64,000 bases of DNA. Origin: Virgibacillus proomii (GTDB lineage Bacteria; Bacillota; Bacilli; Bacillales; Amphibacillaceae). Each line of letters opens with the position of its first letter. Within the stretch, counting starts at the first letter, position 1. Position numbers and translations under genes: made by a program. Shown here one piece after another: positions 51,933 to 60,940 of this stretch. The stretch lies in assembly GCF_900162615.1 (NCBI RefSeq), contig NZ_FUFN01000010.1, positions 2,563,879 through 2,627,878 of the forward strand, in the 5' to 3' direction. The notes below the pieces were generated by a model, which did not search any database, was not told where the DNA came from, and saw nothing but the letters and a program-made list of their open reading frames with translations.

Positions 51933-52775
51933 TTAATGTTCCCGCTTTACTGTATTCATAACCTCACCATGTCGATTCCATTTAATTGCTCGATAATAAG
52001 CGTCATGATAAAACGTATACCATGCCTGTTTTTTAAAACCGTACTGCATCCACTTTTCCTTTTGATGTACAGAAGTTACGGGATAATCATCGTATGCTAA
52101 AACCCACAATTTGTTTTGATGTGCATGAGTGGGCATAATATCTGCCATATGAATGAAGTGGTCGTCACCATCTTCAAATAAAATTAGACTATGCCCATCA
52201 CTATGACCACCTGTATGGATCATTTTTAAACCCTTTGTAATTTCTATTTTATCCGTAAATGTTTTAACTCGATCAACAATTGGTTTCCAATTGTTATGCC
52301 AATAAGTGTTTACTGATCGAATATTTGGATTTCTCATCTCATACCATTCAATCGACGATGTATAAATAATTGCCCGCTCAAATACTGGCTCAAAATTATT
52401 GCCCACCTGTTTTGTTAAACCGCAAGCATGATCGAAATGAAGATGAGTCATTAAAATTATATCAATATCGTTTGTCGATAATCCAAGCAGAGCAAGAGAT
52501 TCTTCTATTTGTGTCTCTTCTAAAACACCAAAATTTCGTAACTGCTTTTGCGTTAGCTTCCCTTTTCCTATACCACTATCAATTAAATAATTCTTCCCAT
52601 CTAGCTGCATTAAAATTGGATCTGTTCTTAATTCTATTTGATTTTTTTCATTTACTGGGTATTTCTTCTCCCATAATACTTTTGGTACTACTCCAAACAT
52701 TGCGCCGCCATCTAAAAAAGTAACGCCACCCCGTAACCATGTTAACTTCGCTCTCCCTACGTTAAGATGTTCCAT
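51933..52775 (-). CDS. ytnP: Metallo-beta-lactamase-fold lactonase YtnP
   Basis: A 280-residue member of the metallo-beta-lactamase superfamily, with zinc motif HLHFDH (111-116), later His ligands at HTGGHSDGH and Asp at ADIMPTHAH. B. subtilis YtnP is a quorum-quenching lactonase acting on N-acyl homoserine lactones and on a Streptomyces signal. The N-terminus (MEHLNVGRAKLTWLRGGVTF and DGGAMFGVVPK) matches that group. GGGGG precedes two ATGs (52778 and 52775); the second has the better spacing. No hint of secretion. Confidence 0.92.
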   Translation of the reverse strand: MEHLNVGRAKLTWLRGGVTFLDGGAMFGVVPKVLWEKKYPVNEKNQIELRTDPILMQLDGKNYLIDSGIGKGKLTQKQLRNFGVLEETQIEESLALLGLSTNDIDIILMTHLHFDHACGLTKQVGNNFEPVFERAIIYTSSIEWYEMRNPNIRSVNTYWHNNWKPIVDRVKTFTDKIEITKGLKMIHTGGHSDGHSLILFEDGDDHFIHMADIMPTHAHQNKLWVLAYDDYPVTSVHQKEKWMQYGFKKQAWYTFYHDAYYRAIKWNRHGEVMNTVKREH

Positions 52776-53153
52776 CATTTTCCCCCATCTGTTTTTAAAA
52801 CATTTTCAATTTTGATAAATTTTAATAGTTATAGTTTATCAAAACTCCTCTAATGTCTCAAATAAACATAGATATGGCTATATATAAAACAAATCATTTT
52901 AAAATGTAGGCATGGCAACAAAATATTTGTATAAATTTGACCGATTAAAAGAAAAAGAATCAAAACCTGCTATAGCTTGAACGCAGAAGCAAATCTAGCC
53001 ATAAACATTCAGCCACGACAAGCAGTAAAGCTCCAATGAGGAGGCCGCTAACGCCAAGGTGAGTGAAGCTACTTTCAAAGTGCTACACGCCGGAAAAGAT
53101 ATGGGTAAATGTAATATAAAAATTATCGACCATGAACAAGTTTTATAATTGGC
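52776..53153. other. Intergenic region with a decayed GC-rich repeat
   Basis: About 380 bases between ytnP and trmB. The part 52995-53110 (CAGCCACGACAAGCAGTAAAG, AATGAGGAGGCCGCTAACG, AGTGAAGCTACTTTCAAAG) recalls the GC-rich repeat at 48615-48790, which also holds GAGGAGGC and AAACTACTTTC. No gene seen. Confidence 0.45.
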
Positions 53154-53206
53154 TGAATGAAAATAGCCGAGCAATGTTTACCATTTCGCTCGGCTGTTTT
53201 CATTCA
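53154..53206 (-). terminator. Terminator at the end of trmB
   Basis: A 19-bp inverted repeat with one G-U/T-G mismatch (arm TGAATGAAAATAGCCGAGC, 53154-53172, with 53188-53206). It overlaps the last codons of trmB. On the minus strand the GC-rich core AGCCGAGC / GCTCGGCT is followed by ATTTTCATTC. Confidence 0.8.
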
Positions 53207-53850
53207 CTGCATTTTTTTAATTTTACACGACAGCGGTATATAGGCTGACCCTTAGCAGCGAACTTCTCCTCATATTCTGTTATACAGTTCGTCGGATCAT
53301 CCAGACTGTGGAGATCTAAGTTGACTTCCTCCAACTCCATTCCGTTTTTAGAAAAACTTACTAATGAATATTCAAATAATCCCATATTATCTGTTTTAAC
53401 AATGATTTCACCGTTTGGATGTAACACATTTTTATATTTTTCTAAAAATGTAAAATACGTTAACCTCCGCTTTTCGTGACGGTTTTTTGGCCAGGGATCT
53501 GAAAAGTTCAAATAAATAACAGACAATTCATTTCTCGCAAAAAATTCTGGTAAGCGATTAGCATCTTCATTCAACAATCGAATATTAGGTAATCCTGAAT
53601 CAATGACTTTTTGTGCTGCTGTCACAATAATATTTTTAGCAACTTCGAGTCCAATAAAATTGATATGTGGGTATTGCTTAGCCATTTCTACAATAAATTG
53701 GCCTTTTCCCGTACCAATTTCCAAGTGGATTGGTGCTTTATTGCCAAAAAGCGCATGCCAGCAATTACGATTTTTTTCAGGATTGGGAATAACTATATTT
53801 GTATGATGACGTAAAAATTCATCCGCCCACGGTTTATTACGTTGACGCAA
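53200..53850 (-). CDS. trmB: tRNA (guanine-N7)-methyltransferase TrmB
   Basis: TrmB makes m7G46 in the tRNA variable loop using SAM. The 216-residue protein has the SAM-binding HLEIGTGKGQFIVEMAKQYP segment (about 37-56), IGLEVAKNIIVTAA, NEDANRLPEFF and the family-specific LNFSDPWPKNRHEKRRLTY motif (about 115-133). The start is a TTG at 53850 with AGAGGA seven bases upstream; MRQRNKPWADEFL is the usual family start. In B. subtilis it lies between ytnP and ytzH, as here. Confidence 0.96.
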   Translation of the reverse strand: MRQRNKPWADEFLRHHTNIVIPNPEKNRNCWHALFGNKAPIHLEIGTGKGQFIVEMAKQYPHINFIGLEVAKNIIVTAAQKVIDSGLPNIRLLNEDANRLPEFFARNELSVIYLNFSDPWPKNRHEKRRLTYFTFLEKYKNVLHPNGEIIVKTDNMGLFEYSLVSFSKNGMELEEVNLDLHSLDDPTNCITEYEEKFAAKGQPIYRCRVKLKKCSE

Positions 53851-53925
53851 TTTCGAATCCTCTCTTTCTGTTACGAAGGTATAGAATTTAAATGATGAAC
53901 GATACTAAGATTAGAGGTGATTCTA

Positions 53926-54213
53926 ATGACATTAAACATAAACCATCAACTAACCTTACTTATGGATTTATTAGATGAACAGCGGAACGATTGTTGCGGC
54001 AATGTAGCCGAGTACGAGCAAATTACAAGACTAGTTAAGTCATTGATGCAAAATAATGACTTAACCGACCAGCAATTACAACAATTGCTCCCTGAAATAT
54101 ATGCATATGGTAAAGATGGTGAGTCTTCATCAAACATTGAAGCGCATATTACAGCTAATAACCAACAATTGGCAACATGGGTGGAAGCAATTCATCAGAC
54201 CAATCTAAATTAA
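53926..54213 (+). CDS. ytzH: YtzH-like protein
   Basis: A 95-residue small acidic cytoplasmic protein matching the YtzH family by content and position (divergent from trmB, convergent with ytmP). It has LLMDLLDEQRNDCCGNVAEY and a region rich in Leu and Gln (NNDLTDQQLQQLLPEIYAYG). The function is unknown. GAGGTG lies six bases before the ATG at 53926; the GTG at 53917 is part of that site. Its stop codon overlaps the end of ytmP on the other strand by 9 bases. Confidence 0.82.
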   Translation: MTLNINHQLTLLMDLLDEQRNDCCGNVAEYEQITRLVKSLMQNNDLTDQQLQQLLPEIYAYGKDGESSSNIEAHITANNQQLATWVEAIHQTNLN

Positions 54214-55011
54214 GACCTTGATTTGGTTATTTAAATCATGAAGATTAGTTAAACGTTCGACAAATTTACTATTTTCATCACGTTCTTTATGCCAGCACAA
54301 ATAATATAGTGTATCAATCAATAAATACCAATACATCCGGCCTATTAAATGATCATCTTCAGCAATACCATAACTATTTAGCCATTCCTTCCAGTTTTCT
54401 TTTGGAATATACCAATTTAAGATCATGCCATAATCAATAACCGGATCAGCTATTAACGCATTATCCCAATCGATAAGATATAAATGACCTTCATCCGTCA
54501 AAAGTAAATTATTATGATTTAAATCCCCATGACACACAACTAATTTTTGTTTTCTTGTAATAGGGAGCAGCTTTTCCAAATAATCTAATGAAGTTTTAAC
54601 CTGTTCGTGCTGTAAGCCTGTTTGTGTTAAGCGCTCCTTAATCATCCTAAAACTATCATCCGAGGTAATTGGTTTTTTTCCCAATCTCATTAGCATGTAT
54701 AGTAATTCAGACGACTGATGAATTTTACGTAACAAGTCTGCAACACGTAAATGCTGCATTTCTGCTGGTTTTAATTCCCTACCTTCAAGCCATTCCTGTG
54801 CTGTAATTACATCGCCGTTTTCCATTCGCTTTGTCCAAATTAGTTTTGGCACGATCCTTTCAGCTGACAGGACGGCTAAAAATGGAGAAGAATTTCTTTT
54901 TAAAAATAGCCGCTGATTATCCTTCGTTGCTAAGTAAGCATCTCCAGTTAATCCACCTGCTGGAGCTACTTCCCAATCACTGCCTAGAACTCGCTTCAGC
55001 CAGTTCAACAT
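54205..55011 (-). CDS. ytmP: Aminoglycoside phosphotransferase/choline kinase-like protein YtmP
   Basis: A 268-residue kinase-fold protein with the catalytic Brenner-type motif CHGDLNHNNLLL (160-171) and the metal-binding IDWDN (180-184). An N-terminal lobe with the Lys-containing LFLKRN strand (35-40) provides the ATP site. B. subtilis YtmP has been annotated as a putative phosphotransferase; substrate unknown. GTGAGG precedes the ATG. Downstream of ytlQ on the minus strand after an 87-base gap, so it may be the last gene of that cluster. Confidence 0.88.
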   Translation of the reverse strand: MLNWLKRVLGSDWEVAPAGGLTGDAYLATKDNQRLFLKRNSSPFLAVLSAERIVPKLIWTKRMENGDVITAQEWLEGRELKPAEMQHLRVADLLRKIHQSSELLYMLMRLGKKPITSDDSFRMIKERLTQTGLQHEQVKTSLDYLEKLLPITRKQKLVVCHGDLNHNNLLLTDEGHLYLIDWDNALIADPVIDYGMILNWYIPKENWKEWLNSYGIAEDDHLIGRMYWYLLIDTLYYLCWHKERDENSKFVERLTNLHDLNNQIKVLI

Positions 55012-55098
55012 ATATTCCTCACATCTTTCAAAATTTAGCGTTCAATAATATATTTTATCGATATCCAGTCAAAAATACAAATATCAATGTTAGATCCA

Positions 55099-56034
55099 TT
55101 AAAATTCATCAGAAACAAATTCAAATTCGTCCCTTTCTTCTTCCCACTCTGGCCTTTTTACGGAAGTTGTTTGACAATGTTTTAACAATATTTCAGCTGT
55201 CTTCAGTTGATGACTTTTAAGTGGTGACGAAATATTTCTTCTTTGCCTAAACCAAGATTCATATTGATGCATTCCAATAAGTTTAGTTTGGTAAGGTTCT
55301 TCTAGAAAATGAATTGGATTTTCTTTTGCAAGCACCGTTTTTTGAATCGGAAGCTGTACTTCATGGTGATTTAATATGCTCTTAATAATTTGTTCTGTTC
55401 GCTTCAATGCAATTTGCGGACTTAGCATTTTGCGTTCTTCATCATTTTCTTTCACTATCCAGGTTCGTTGATTCTGAGCTATAATAGTTGCATCCTTTTC
55501 AGCTCTAATTTGGCTAATTATTTCAATACCTACTGGTGTAATTAAAATTATTTCACCATCTACCGGAGCTTTTTTAATATTAAAAACAGGATAATACATA
55601 AAAAGATACGTATCAGGGAAACGTTGTAAAAAATACCTGATTTCCGGGTCTTCCACCCATTGTTTATCTACAAATGAAATATCTGTGACAGTGGAAGTTG
55701 CCCATTTTAATTGAATTTGCAATAGCTTATCAAGAAAATATCGTTTTAATTCTTCTTTCGTATCTGGAAGATCATACAAATCAGCTTCTATGTTTTCTTC
55801 ATCATGTACTGATTTCGATTTTCGTTTCCAAATCTTCCAGCGTGGATGATGCTCTTCTGATGTTTCCACATTTACTTTGACTTCAGATAAATCTTCCCGT
55901 TCTTCCCAAAGAGCTATCAATTTGTTCCAATTCTCATTTTTTAAGCGAATGAATTGACTTGGATACCGAAATGCATTCCATTCATATCTCGAAACATAAT
56001 CCTGCAATTTAATTAATTGCGCCAGTGCCTCCAC
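55099..56034 (-). CDS. ytlQ: YtlQ-like protein, possible NERD-type nuclease
   Basis: A 311-residue protein at the position of B. subtilis ytlQ, after thpR. The N-terminal 100 residues are helical and charged; the middle (about 125-210: FVDKQWVEDPEIRYFLQRFP, then DGEIILITPVGIEIISQIR) resembles NERD-like regions, but I cannot identify the catalytic residues with confidence. No membrane helix or signal. The start is uncertain: the GTG at 56034 lies directly behind AAAGGGAG and overlaps the last 26 bases of thpR, pointing to translational coupling. Confidence 0.75.
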   Translation of the reverse strand: MEALAQLIKLQDYVSRYEWNAFRYPSQFIRLKNENWNKLIALWEEREDLSEVKVNVETSEEHHPRWKIWKRKSKSVHDEENIEADLYDLPDTKEELKRYFLDKLLQIQLKWATSTVTDISFVDKQWVEDPEIRYFLQRFPDTYLFMYYPVFNIKKAPVDGEIILITPVGIEIISQIRAEKDATIIAQNQRTWIVKENDEERKMLSPQIALKRTEQIIKSILNHHEVQLPIQKTVLAKENPIHFLEEPYQTKLIGMHQYESWFRQRRNISSPLKSHQLKTAEILLKHCQTTSVKRPEWEEERDEFEFVSDEF

Positions 56035-56593
56035 CTCCCTTTGCTGTAATAATAGCTTCCATTCGATATGTTGGAGACTCCTTTGGAAAAATCCGATAAA
56101 TTAAAAATTGATCTACATCTAAACGCTTTTGTTCAGTAAAGTTCCTTTTAATATGTTCTATTTCATCAGGCATCGAATTCGATCCGTTCCATTTTTTTGC
56201 CAATGTAATGTGAGGAGTATATGAACGTCGTTCAGGCACAAATCCTTCGTGACTTACCACGGATTCAACTTGTTGCTGCAAATCAGCTAACGCTTCTGAT
56301 AATTCAACGGCAGCATAAAGGACTCTAGGCTTTGCTGAAGTGCCAAACATGCCAATACTGCCCACTTGGATGTGAAATGGGGTAAAGGAAATAGCATGCA
56401 ACCTTTTTATTAGATCCTTCAATTTAATATCGGGTACTGGACCTAAATACTTTAAAGTTATATGCAAATCTTGAATGTTCGTCCACTGTTTATAAGGTAA
56501 AATAGTTTTTAACTCAGATTGCCAGTCCGCTAAAAATTGTTGCAATCGTTTTGGTAAAGGGATAGCAATAAAATAATGTGGAAAATTTGACAT
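56009..56593 (-). CDS. thpR: RNA 2',3'-cyclic phosphodiesterase ThpR (YtlP)
   Basis: A 2H phosphoesterase of 194 residues with both HxTx motifs: HITL at 44-47 and HITL at 128-131. It opens 2',3'-cyclic phosphates to 2'-phosphates in RNA; the in vivo substrate is unclear, and the older name is 2'-5' RNA ligase. The start HYFIAIPLPKRLQQFL is typical. GGGAGG precedes the ATG. It lies 26 bases after the pseudouridine synthase gene and overlaps ytlQ. Confidence 0.94.
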   Translation of the reverse strand: MSNFPHYFIAIPLPKRLQQFLADWQSELKTILPYKQWTNIQDLHITLKYLGPVPDIKLKDLIKRLHAISFTPFHIQVGSIGMFGTSAKPRVLYAAVELSEALADLQQQVESVVSHEGFVPERRSYTPHITLAKKWNGSNSMPDEIEHIKRNFTEQKRLDVDQFLIYRIFPKESPTYRMEAIITAKGGGGTGAIN

Positions 56594-56619
56594 CGTTTAA
56601 CCTCCCGTCTTCGTTCTCA

Positions 56620-57330
56620 CTACGACTTGGTTAATAATTCAAGTTCATCCTCCGAAAGTTCGCGGTATTCTCCAAGATTCAGCTGGCTATCAAGGCTTAA
56701 TTTTCCCATTTTTGTACGTTTCAAATAAATTACCTTTTTATCTATTGCTAGAAACATTCGTTTTACTTGATGAAACTTCCCTTCTGAAATAACAATCTCA
56801 ACTTCGGATACATCTCCTTGCTGTATAATTCTTAATAAAGCAGGTTTTGTAATATAACCGTCATTCAAACGGACTCCTCTTGCAAAGTAATTACAATCTT
56901 CTTCTGTTACTACTCCCTTTACCTTTGCATAATAAGTCTTATCCACATGCTTTTTTGGCGATAATAATTGATGAGCTAACTCGCCATTATTTGTTATAAG
57001 TAATAGTCCTTCTGTATCTTTATCGAGCCGTCCAACCGGAAATGGACGAAATCTCTTTATATCAGAGGGTAGCAGATCAATAACTGTTTTTTCCCGCTTA
57101 TCCTCTGTTGCTGAAATAACTCCGGGAGGTTTATGCATCATCATATATACATATTTTTGATAGTGAATAGCTGTTTCATTTACTTTTATAACATCTGAAT
57201 TCTCATCAACATGCATTGTTCCATTCTTTATTATAGCACCATTCACCGTGACATAGCCTTTCTTGAGTAATGTCTTTACATTTTTGCGACTACCTACTCC
57301 AGCATTGGCTAATAATTTATCAAGCCGCAT
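56620..57330 (-). CDS. ytzG: 16S rRNA-type pseudouridine synthase (RsuA family, YtzG)
   Basis: A 236-residue enzyme with an N-terminal S4 domain (MRLDKLLANAGVGSRKNVKT, 1-20) and the RsuA/RluB-type catalytic domain. The catalytic aspartate is D103 in GRLDKDTEG (100-108), with the partner motif KVTEGKFHQVKRMF-like SEGKFHQVKRMFLAI later. It isomerises a uridine in rRNA, probably in 16S by family resemblance. AGGAGCG precedes the ATG. It follows the flippase gene after 11 bases, so the two are coupled. Confidence 0.92.
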   Translation of the reverse strand: MRLDKLLANAGVGSRKNVKTLLKKGYVTVNGAIIKNGTMHVDENSDVIKVNETAIHYQKYVYMMMHKPPGVISATEDKREKTVIDLLPSDIKRFRPFPVGRLDKDTEGLLLITNNGELAHQLLSPKKHVDKTYYAKVKGVVTEEDCNYFARGVRLNDGYITKPALLRIIQQGDVSEVEIVISEGKFHQVKRMFLAIDKKVIYLKRTKMGKLSLDSQLNLGEYRELSEDELELLTKS

Positions 57331-57341
57331 TTATTTCGCTC

Positions 57342-58955
57342 CTATCGTCGGAATAATTTATCTAAAAAGCCAATTCGCCTTCCTAATACTCTTTCCATTA
57401 ATGTGGAATAATAGGCTAAGCCTAAATAAACCATTCCACCCGCAACGACACACACGGTTAAAACTATACTCATGCCAAATCTGCCTTCTGGTACGACCAA
57501 ATACAACAAAAATCGAAGTAAAATGATAATCAAGCACATAATCGCAATAAATATACCGATTAAGATCGTTCGTTTCATTAATTGCTTATACGAAAATTGG
57601 ATTGCTGTGCTTATTCGCCAAAGATTTAATATCACAGCTATTCCAGCTGCTAAAGCTGTGCCAAAAATCGCTCCTTTAGCACCGAACACATAAATAAGTT
57701 GAATATTGAACAGTAATTTTACTAAGACTCCAGCAGACAAACTAATAACAGCAAAGCGCTGTTGATTAATGCTTTGCAAAATAGATGACGATACCGTAAA
57801 CAAGCCAAAGACAAGCGCTACCGGTGCATACCACGCAAGTAACTGACCAGATATCTGGATATTATCTATCCCAAATAATGTACCATATGCTTCTTTCGAC
57901 AAAATAGAAAGTCCTACAGCAGCAGGTAAGATAAGAAACATAATTATTTGAAGCGCTTGGTTAATCTGTTTTTCTAAAAATACGCTGTTTTTCTGCGTAA
58001 ATGATTTTGTCATCTCCGGTAAAATCGCAAGCGACAAACCTGTAGCCAGTGTAACAGGAATAATTACAAGCTTATGACCATAAAAATTCATAGCTGAATA
58101 AGCAAATGCCCAAATATCTTCTTGATTACTCGCTACCATTGCTCTTTCAAAAGTAAATTGATCAATCAATTGATAGACAGGTGTAGCTAGACCAACTAAA
58201 ATAAATGGACCGGCATAACGAAACAACTCAGCAAGCATGTCGCGTGTGCGAAGATCATGTGTATAAATTTGCTGTTGCAATTGTCTTTGTATGTACGGCT
58301 GACGTTTACGCCAGTATACCCATAAAACAAAACAAGAAGCGACCGCCCCTAAAAACGCAGAAAAGGTAGAAAAACCAACTGCAGCTATTACAGAACCATT
58401 TAATACTGAAACAATAACAAATGATCCACCTAATATAAATGCAATACGGACAATTTGTTCCATAATTTGGGATATTGCTGTAGGGCCCATGGAATGATGA
58501 CCTTGAAAAAATCCCCTTACAATGCTCATCGCCGGTATTAAAATAAGGGCAAAACTGACCATTTTAATTACAAATGCCACATCAGCAGAAGTAATGCTTT
58601 TCGCATCTTGACTTGTAATCATTTGCGCTGCCAACCAATCCGCACTAAAAAACATTGCAAAGAACGCTAATACTCCTGTTCCGATCATTAGCGCCATGCC
58701 CGTACGGAACATTCGCATCCCTGTTTCATAATCTCCGACAGCATTATACTTTGCCACAAATTTAGATACAGCTAGCGGTACACCTACAGTAGACAAGCTA
58801 ATAAAAATATTATAGGGTGTATAAGCATATGCAAACAAGGTACCACCAGTTGCACCAACTAACGAATTAAATGGAATGACATAAATCATTCCGAGAAATT
58901 TGGAGAGAAAAGATGCTCCAGTTAATAACATAGTTCCACGTACAATATTTGACAT
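57342..58955 (-). CDS. MurJ/YtgP-type lipid II flippase (MATE-like)
   Basis: An integral membrane protein of 537 residues with about 14 transmembrane helices, belonging to the polysaccharide-transporter/MurJ superfamily. In B. subtilis YtgP (MurJ) flips lipid II to the outer face of the membrane for peptidoglycan synthesis. The start at 58955 (MSNIVRGTMLLTGASFLSKF) has AGGTGAAATA upstream; the in-frame ATG at 58979 lacks a site. First gene of a minus-strand cluster with the pseudouridine synthase, thpR and ytlQ. Confidence 0.92.
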   Translation of the reverse strand: MSNIVRGTMLLTGASFLSKFLGMIYVIPFNSLVGATGGTLFAYAYTPYNIFISLSTVGVPLAVSKFVAKYNAVGDYETGMRMFRTGMALMIGTGVLAFFAMFFSADWLAAQMITSQDAKSITSADVAFVIKMVSFALILIPAMSIVRGFFQGHHSMGPTAISQIMEQIVRIAFILGGSFVIVSVLNGSVIAAVGFSTFSAFLGAVASCFVLWVYWRKRQPYIQRQLQQQIYTHDLRTRDMLAELFRYAGPFILVGLATPVYQLIDQFTFERAMVASNQEDIWAFAYSAMNFYGHKLVIIPVTLATGLSLAILPEMTKSFTQKNSVFLEKQINQALQIIMFLILPAAVGLSILSKEAYGTLFGIDNIQISGQLLAWYAPVALVFGLFTVSSSILQSINQQRFAVISLSAGVLVKLLFNIQLIYVFGAKGAIFGTALAAGIAVILNLWRISTAIQFSYKQLMKRTILIGIFIAIMCLIIILLRFLLYLVVPEGRFGMSIVLTVCVVAGGMVYLGLAYYSTLMERVLGRRIGFLDKLFRR

Positions 58956-59247
58956 TATTTCACCTGCATTTACCAACATTTAGTTAAAAAGCTTCTATAT
59001 AGTATTTAGTAGACATTCAATCTAGCTTATGACCTATTTTATCACACTTTTCGTTCATGCTAATCAATTTATGGCGACATCTTTTACAAAAAACGTAAAA
59101 GAGAATTCTCCTGCTATGTTTTTTCATGCAAGAAGGGCCTTAAAGTTTCTGTACAATTTCATACTCAAATATATAGAGTTAAATTCCAGTGCATTGTCAC
59201 GCCATCAAGATCATGATACGATACCATACGGAAAGGAATGAAGGAAA

Positions 59248-60513
59248 TTGTTTTATGATGTTGTTATTATCGGCGGCGGTCCCTCTGGCATAATGGCTGC
59301 GATCGCTGCGGCTGAATCCGGAGCTAATACATTATTAATCGAAAAAGGGAATAAACTAGGGAAAAAACTGGCTATTTCAGGAGGAGGTAGATGTAATGTA
59401 ACGAATCGACTACCTCAAGATGAGGTGATTAAACACATCCCTGGAAATGGCAAGTTCTTATACAGTGCTTTTTCTATATTTAATAATTATGATATTATCG
59501 AGTTCTTTACAAAGCTAAATGTCCCTCTTAAGGAGGAAGATCATGGTAGAATGTTCCCTGTATCAAATCAGTCTAAAACAGTAATTCAAGCCCTATTAAA
59601 CCGTATGGAAGAACTTCATATAAGTATTCGTTTAAATGCTCCCGTTAAAACAATTCATTTCGCAAAGCCTAACCATTCAATTATCCTCCAAAATGGTGAT
59701 GAAATTCAAGCGAAATCTGTTATTGTTGCAGTTGGTGGTAAGGCCGTTCCCCATACAGGTTCAACCGGTGATGGCTATGCTTGGGCAAAAAAAGCCGGGC
59801 ATACCGTGACAGACCTTTATCCTACAGAAGTTGCATTAATTTCTAAAGAACCATTTATTAATAATAAAACACTTCAAGGAGTATCGTTACGAGATATAAA
59901 ATTATCTGTACTTAGTAAAAATGGGCGGAAAATAATTACTCATCAAATGGATATGATATTCACCCATTTTGGTGTTTCCGGTCCTGCTGTTTTGCGTTGT
60001 TCTCAATTTGTGGTTAAGGAATTACGGAAAGGACAAACAGCAGTACCAATGGTCATTGATTTATTTCCTCATATTTCAGAACAAGAACTAATCAGGGAGT
60101 TTCTTGACTTAATACATGTAAATCCGAGAAAAACCTTTAAAAATTTGTTGAAGGGGTGGGCCCCAGAGAGATTTATCACTTTTTTATGTCAGCGACACCA
60201 TATTCATGAAGAACAAAAAGCAGGCACTATTTCAAAACAGATTATCCATCAATTTTCACACCATTGTAAACATTTTATATTTCATGTACATGATTCTTTG
60301 CCACTAGATAAGGCATTCGTTACTGGTGGTGGAGTATCCATTAAAGAAATTGTCCCAAACACAATGAAATCAAAGCTAATGGATCGTTTATATTTCTGTG
60401 GAGAAATTCTGGATATTCATGGATATACCGGTGGCTATAACATTACATCTGCATTCGTTACTGGGAGAATAGCAGGCTTAAATGCAGCTATTGAATCCTC
60501 TACTGGTAGTTGA
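59248..60513 (+). CDS. ytfP: HI0933-like flavoprotein YtfP
   Basis: A 421-residue FAD/NAD(P)-binding protein of the BaiN/HI0933 family. The N-terminal dinucleotide fold DVVIIGGGPSGIMAAIAAAE (4-23), LAISGGGRCNVTN (about 44-57) and the C-terminal CGEILDIHGYTGGYNITSAF (about 385-404) are typical. The reaction and substrate are unknown. The start is TTG at 59248; GAAAGGA ten bases upstream supports it, and no in-frame ATG lies nearby. Divergent from the flippase gene. Confidence 0.93.
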   Translation: MFYDVVIIGGGPSGIMAAIAAAESGANTLLIEKGNKLGKKLAISGGGRCNVTNRLPQDEVIKHIPGNGKFLYSAFSIFNNYDIIEFFTKLNVPLKEEDHGRMFPVSNQSKTVIQALLNRMEELHISIRLNAPVKTIHFAKPNHSIILQNGDEIQAKSVIVAVGGKAVPHTGSTGDGYAWAKKAGHTVTDLYPTEVALISKEPFINNKTLQGVSLRDIKLSVLSKNGRKIITHQMDMIFTHFGVSGPAVLRCSQFVVKELRKGQTAVPMVIDLFPHISEQELIREFLDLIHVNPRKTFKNLLKGWAPERFITFLCQRHHIHEEQKAGTISKQIIHQFSHHCKHFIFHVHDSLPLDKAFVTGGGVSIKEIVPNTMKSKLMDRLYFCGEILDIHGYTGGYNITSAFVTGRIAGLNAAIESSTGS

Positions 60514-60595
60514 TACCTTGAATGTTTTTTGAAAAGATGTTCAACCTAAATAATGTCTATTTATCACTATAAGGGCAGAGAAAGGGTTGGTTATT

Positions 60596-60793
60596 GTGCA
60601 AAGAAACGGAATTTGGTTACCGCTTATTGCTTCTGTAGGTGTTGGTGCAGCAACGTTTTACACGATGACAAAGAACAATCAAAAATTTGGACAAACCATG
60701 CAAAAGATGATTCCATTTGTATCGCAAATGGCAAATTCTAATACTGCTAATGCTGGTGGGGCTCAGCAATTAGGCCCTTATGGTATGAGCTAA
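60596..60793 (+). CDS. Small hydrophobic protein of unknown function
   Basis: A short protein of about 65 residues starting at GTG (60596), with AAAGGG nine bases upstream. It has one hydrophobic segment (GIWLPLIASVGVGAATFYTM, about 5-24) and a Met/Asn/Gln/Ala-rich tail ending QLGPYGMS. The pattern recalls small Bacillus membrane proteins such as those with DUF3918, but I do not assign a family. A strong terminator follows, which supports it as a real gene. It lies 82 bases after ytfP. Confidence 0.6.
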   Translation: MQRNGIWLPLIASVGVGAATFYTMTKNNQKFGQTMQKMIPFVSQMANSNTANAGGAQQLGPYGMS

Positions 60794-60799
60794 ATAGAT

Positions 60800-60830
60800 A
60801 AAGCGCACCGGATAATGGTGCGCTTTTTAA
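60800..60830 (+). terminator. Terminator after the small membrane protein gene
   Basis: A perfect 10-bp stem AAAGCGCACC / GGTGCGCTTT with a 7-base loop, followed by TTTAA. Confidence 0.88.
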
Positions 60831-60940
60831 ATTTGTAATTTTTTTGTCATCTGTTTGTTAAAAAATTCTTTAATTATGTTAGACGAATTTATTAAATTTG
60901 TGTAAAATAGATGTTATTATACCTGAAGGGAGGATACCAT

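Noticed and set aside
59029..59241. 70-codon frame just upstream of ytfP
   Set aside because: No ribosome binding site or family resemblance; the region should be the divergent promoter region of ytfP and the flippase gene.
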